Shown: piece after piece, positions 61,774-64,000 of the stretch
How the letters are laid out: every line of letters begins with the position of its first letter
How positions within the stretch are numbered: the stretch's first letter is position 1
DNA from: Flavobacterium sp. UMI-01
GTDB taxonomy: Bacteria; Bacteroidota; Bacteroidia; Flavobacteriales; Flavobacteriaceae
Assembly (NCBI RefSeq): GCF_019656315.1
Contig: NZ_BPLU01000003.1
Coordinates: 62,001-126,000 of the forward strand
Direction of reading: 5' to 3'
Length of the DNA: 64,000 bases
The notes under the pieces: model-generated
What the model saw: only the letters and a program-made list of their open reading frames with translations
Databases searched by the model: none
Told to the model about the DNA's origin: nothing
Program-made: the position numbers and the translations under genes

Positions 61774-62205
61774 TTATCTTAGAGGAACATTACCAAAAAG
61801 TCTTTGTTTGTAGGTATTTTGAAAATAAATCATATAATTGTAAATAAGGTAATTTACTTCATAACCGTAATTGATCATAGGGTCATAATCTATTCTCATT
61901 TCGTACAAGTTAGGATTGTAACGTCGGGGTTGTAAAACCCTGTTGTTCCATTCGTTGATATACAAACGATTTTTATTTTCTAGAAATTGTTGGCTATGAA
62001 AGCCTCGAGGCAATGCCTGAGAATTCAACCAAACATTAAAACCATTATCAATAATAATCACTTCGTATTCTAAAGAATCATTTGCTATTCGGATGGTGTC
62101 GTTTGTTGTGGTAGAAGAATGGTTTGCTTTGGTTACCGATTTTGAAGTATGACAACTGATAAGGATGCCTAATATAATAAGGAGTATGTAAACACTTTGT
62201 TTCAT
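61774..62205 (-). CDS. Hypothetical lipoprotein, DUF6146-like
   Basis: About 143 residues from ATG 62205, which gives the lipoprotein signal MKQSVYILLIILGILISC (Cys18). A longer frame from 62244 would displace the signal. The mature part has conserved-looking SLEYEVIIIDNGFNVWLNS, RLYINEWNNRVLQP and INYGYEVNYLIYNYMIYFQ. It resembles the DUF6146 family; no function is known. It lies between the DUF937 gene and two small membrane-protein genes on the same strand. Confidence 0.75.
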   Translation of the reverse strand: MKQSVYILLIILGILISCHTSKSVTKANHSSTTTNDTIRIANDSLEYEVIIIDNGFNVWLNSQALPRGFHSQQFLENKNRLYINEWNNRVLQPRRYNPNLYEMRIDYDPMINYGYEVNYLIYNYMIYFQNTYKQRLFGNVPLR

Positions 62206-62252
62206 AAGAATGCGTTTAATGTGGGTATTATAATTAGGAGCCAAAAGTTGGC

Positions 62253-62810
62253 TTACTTACCAAAAAGTTTTCCAAACATGCCAGCAATTCCTCCTTTTTT
62301 GGTTAATTCGATAGCGTCATCTAAATCTACTTTACCGTCTGCATTTTGATCCAGTCCAAAATGAACACCATACGTAGAAATGGCTTCCATAATACCTGCG
62401 TGTTCAGCACTTCCATTGCCTGTCAAGGTGTTCACTATGTCAGAGATGTTGATGCTGTTGTCTTTTGGGTCATTTGCTTTTCCAATCAAGGCATTAAGAA
62501 GTTTAGGGATAATAGCGGTAACAGCGCCTGAGGCAACAGTACTGCTAAGTCCTGTTTTTTGGGTAAGCGAATGGGTTACCTGAGCAGTAATTTCTTTCAC
62601 AGTAGGGTCATTTTTATCTAGTTCTTTTCCTTGTAATAAACCTGCTATTTGTGATAAATCTCCTTTGTTTGCAATGGCTTGTAAGCTGGAAAAAATAGCA
62701 TTGCTAGTTTCTTTGATAACTGTTTGGTTCTGTTCGTTTGGGATATTAGCATTGTTTACAATAGTATCAGCACCCAATTGTTCGGTTAATTGTGATAGAA
62801 TGTCTAGCAT
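62253..62810 (-). CDS. DUF937-domain protein with a single EF-hand/dockerin-like loop
   Basis: 185 residues, no signal peptide. A helical DUF937 repeat region (about 10-130, including VKEITAQVTHSLTQKTGLSS and ALIGKANDPKDNSINISDIV) is followed by a DQNADGKVDLDD loop (about 158-169), which has the D-x-N-x-D-G-x-x-D spacing of an EF-hand or dockerin calcium-binding loop. The C-terminus is Gly-rich (KKGGIAGMFGKLFGK). Role unknown. First gene of a four-gene minus-strand group with the DUF6146-, DUF6787- and DUF3995-like genes. Confidence 0.8.
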   Translation of the reverse strand: MLDILSQLTEQLGADTIVNNANIPNEQNQTVIKETSNAIFSSLQAIANKGDLSQIAGLLQGKELDKNDPTVKEITAQVTHSLTQKTGLSSTVASGAVTAIIPKLLNALIGKANDPKDNSINISDIVNTLTGNGSAEHAGIMEAISTYGVHFGLDQNADGKVDLDDAIELTKKGGIAGMFGKLFGK

Positions 62811-62842
62811 AGAAAAGTTTTTAGTAGATTAGCGTATCAAAT

Positions 62843-62887
62843 TTAATAAAAAAAGGACTCATTACCAATTTTGTAATGAGTCCTTTT
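62843..62887 (-). terminator. Terminator of the serA-like gene
   Basis: On the minus strand AAAAGGACTCATTAC (62873-62887) and GTAATGAGTCCTTTT (62851-62865) form a perfect 15-bp stem over a 7-base loop, followed by a U-run (A at 62847-62854 on the plus strand). Confidence 0.88.
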
Positions 62888-62910
62888 AGGCTTTACGCTA
62901 TAAATTAAGA

Positions 62911-63861
62911 TTAACTTAATAAGCTAATGATTTGTGAAGCTAATTCAGTTCCAATTCGGTCTTGAGCTTCTCCTGTAGCCGCTCCAATGTGCGGAGTCAA
63001 AGAGATTTTTGGGTGCATCAATAATTGTGTAGCTGGAGTAGGTTCGTTTTCGAAAACATCTAAACCTGCAAAAGCAACTTTACCTGAATCTAATGCCTTA
63101 ACTAAATCTACTTCGTTGATAACCCCACCACGTGCACAGTTTACAATACCTACACCGTCTTTCATTGTAGCAAATTCTTTTTCAGTTACAATGTAACCGT
63201 TTTGAGCTGGTACGTGTAATGTGATAAAATCAGCTTCTTGGAATACAGATTCTAATGGTTGAGAAACAATAGTAGTAGTGATAGATTGACCATCAAAGAA
63301 TTCTACTTTTACATCTACTTGAGGGATAAAGCTATCAGCAGCGATAACTTTCATTCCTAAACCAAGAGCCATTTTGGCAGTAGCTTGACCAATACGACCA
63401 ATACCTACAATTCCTAATGTTTTACCTCTTAATTCAATTCCGTCAGCATAGGCTTTCTTCAATTCGTTAAATTTAGTATCTCCTTCCAAAGGCATGTTTC
63501 TGTTAGAATCGTGCAAGAAACGAACACCAGTGAATAAGTGACCAAAAACCAATTCGGCAACTGATTCAGATGAAGAAGCTGGCGTATTGATTACGTGAAT
63601 TCCTTTGCTTTTAGCATAATCCACATCAATGTTATCCATACCTACACCACCACGACCGATGATTTTGATTCCAGGACAAGCATCAATAATGTCCTTGCGA
63701 ACTTTAGTTGCACTACGAACAAGGATAACGCTGATGTTGTTTTCGTTAATGTAGTTTGCTACTTGTTCTTGAGCGACTTTTGTAGTGATTACCTCAAAAC
63801 CACCTTTTTCTAAAGCCAAGATTCCACTTTTTGAAATCCCGTCATTTGCTAATACTTTCAT
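62911..63861 (-). CDS. serA: D-3-phosphoglycerate dehydrogenase-type 2-hydroxyacid dehydrogenase
   Basis: 316 residues, the short form without an ACT regulatory domain. Nucleotide-binding GIVGIGRIGQATAKMALG (about 149-166), substrate and catalytic residues in VNCARGGVINE (Arg), FENEP (Glu) and PHIGAATGEAQDRIG (His) are all in place. It oxidises 3-phosphoglycerate in the first step of serine synthesis, so feedback control by serine through an ACT domain is absent. The start ATG 63861 follows a repeat-bearing spacer. Other 2-hydroxyacid substrates cannot be excluded. Confidence 0.85.
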   Translation of the reverse strand: MKVLANDGISKSGILALEKGGFEVITTKVAQEQVANYINENNISVILVRSATKVRKDIIDACPGIKIIGRGGVGMDNIDVDYAKSKGIHVINTPASSSESVAELVFGHLFTGVRFLHDSNRNMPLEGDTKFNELKKAYADGIELRGKTLGIVGIGRIGQATAKMALGLGMKVIAADSFIPQVDVKVEFFDGQSITTTIVSQPLESVFQEADFITLHVPAQNGYIVTEKEFATMKDGVGIVNCARGGVINEVDLVKALDSGKVAFAGLDVFENEPTPATQLLMHPKISLTPHIGAATGEAQDRIGTELASQIISLLS

Positions 63862-63910
63862 GTCTTTTTATTACATTACGAGGTATTATCCCCAAATTAA
63901 TTGAATGTTT

Positions 63911-64000
63911 TTTAGAAGCTATTTCCCGCTATCCATTTCAATCTTGTGTCGGCGTAGATGCCTGCCTCCACAAGGATTTCCACTTCTATCGGGGCTAGAG
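63911..64000. repeat. Hairpin repeat element, cut by the window edge
   Basis: Nested complementary segments CCCG (63925-63928)/CGGG (63990-63993), CTTGTG (63943-63948)/CACAAG (63969-63974) and GGC/GCC (63951-63953, 63960-63962) form a cloverleaf-like stem. The block is GC-richer than anything around it and resembles intergenic hairpin repeats I know from Flavobacterium genomes that contain TAGCCCCGATAGAAGTGG-like sequence. It lies upstream of the serA-like gene on the minus strand and continues beyond the window. Confidence 0.6.

Overview
The window reads as a chromosomal segment of a Flavobacteriaceae bacterium, most likely Flavobacterium or a close relative. The signs are a very AT-rich composition, few Shine-Dalgarno sequences, Bacteroidetes-type promoters (TTG, about 20 bases, TAnnTTTG), a SusC/SusD pair, many lipoproteins, and a tmRNA whose tag reads GENNYALAA. 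Gene order is mostly housekeeping and envelope genes, with three accessory-looking blocks. No rRNA, insertion sequence, prophage or CRISPR array was seen.

Layout. 1-5.4 kb: two overlapping hypothetical genes, a saccharopine/alanine dehydrogenase-type enzyme (-) and a beta-lactamase-fold serine hydrolase lipoprotein. 5.4-5.9 kb: ssrA (tmRNA). 6.1-16.6 kb: an ECF sigma factor, a FecR anti-sigma factor, a SusC receptor with an STN signalling domain, SusD, a calcineurin-type phosphoesterase, a glycerophosphodiester phosphodiesterase and an unrecognised lipoprotein. Together these look like a phosphodiester-substrate uptake locus. 16.7-30 kb: an LTA-synthase-like membrane phosphotransferase, a ClC channel, an AlkD-like protein, an ACP phosphodiesterase-like protein, glmM, an LpxL-type acyltransferase, a rhomboid protease, a SIMPL protein, a hybrid histidine kinase, a 2H-phosphoesterase and a small hypothetical. 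30.3-37.7 kb: a tripartite RND efflux system (adaptor, pump, outer-membrane factor) flanked by an AraC-type and a TetR-type regulator. 38.1-48.5 kb: mnmE, two tandem universal stress proteins, an NlpC/P60 peptidase, a thiolase, tRNA-Ser/Pro/Arg, an esterase, a DUF4870-like protein, a dihydroorotase-like protein without its metal-binding histidines and a BatA/vWA-like protein. 49-51.6 kb: a lactonase-family protein and a DEAD-box-type helicase. 51.9-58.6 kb: a five-gene envelope operon. 58.8-64 kb: a TIGR02757 protein, a LolD-type ATPase, msrA, small DUF proteins, a DUF937 protein and a short SerA-type dehydrogenase. A hairpin repeat element is cut by the right edge.

The best candidate for an undescribed system is the minus-strand operon 58560 to 51914: a single-domain response regulator, a membrane-anchored HEAT-repeat protein, a processive GT2 synthase, an LTA-synthase-like phosphotransferase with a C-terminal TPR, and a YaiO-type outer-membrane barrel with an N-terminal TPR. 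The two TPR modules are visibly related, which suggests that a glycan is made, modified and exported by parts that meet in the periplasm. Upstream lie a TATATTTG promoter element, a 21-bp-spaced direct repeat and four 10-bp phased A-tract units.

In several genes a promoter element or a signal peptide shows that the true start is downstream of the longest open frame. Coordinates were adjusted accordingly and the reason is given in each entry.
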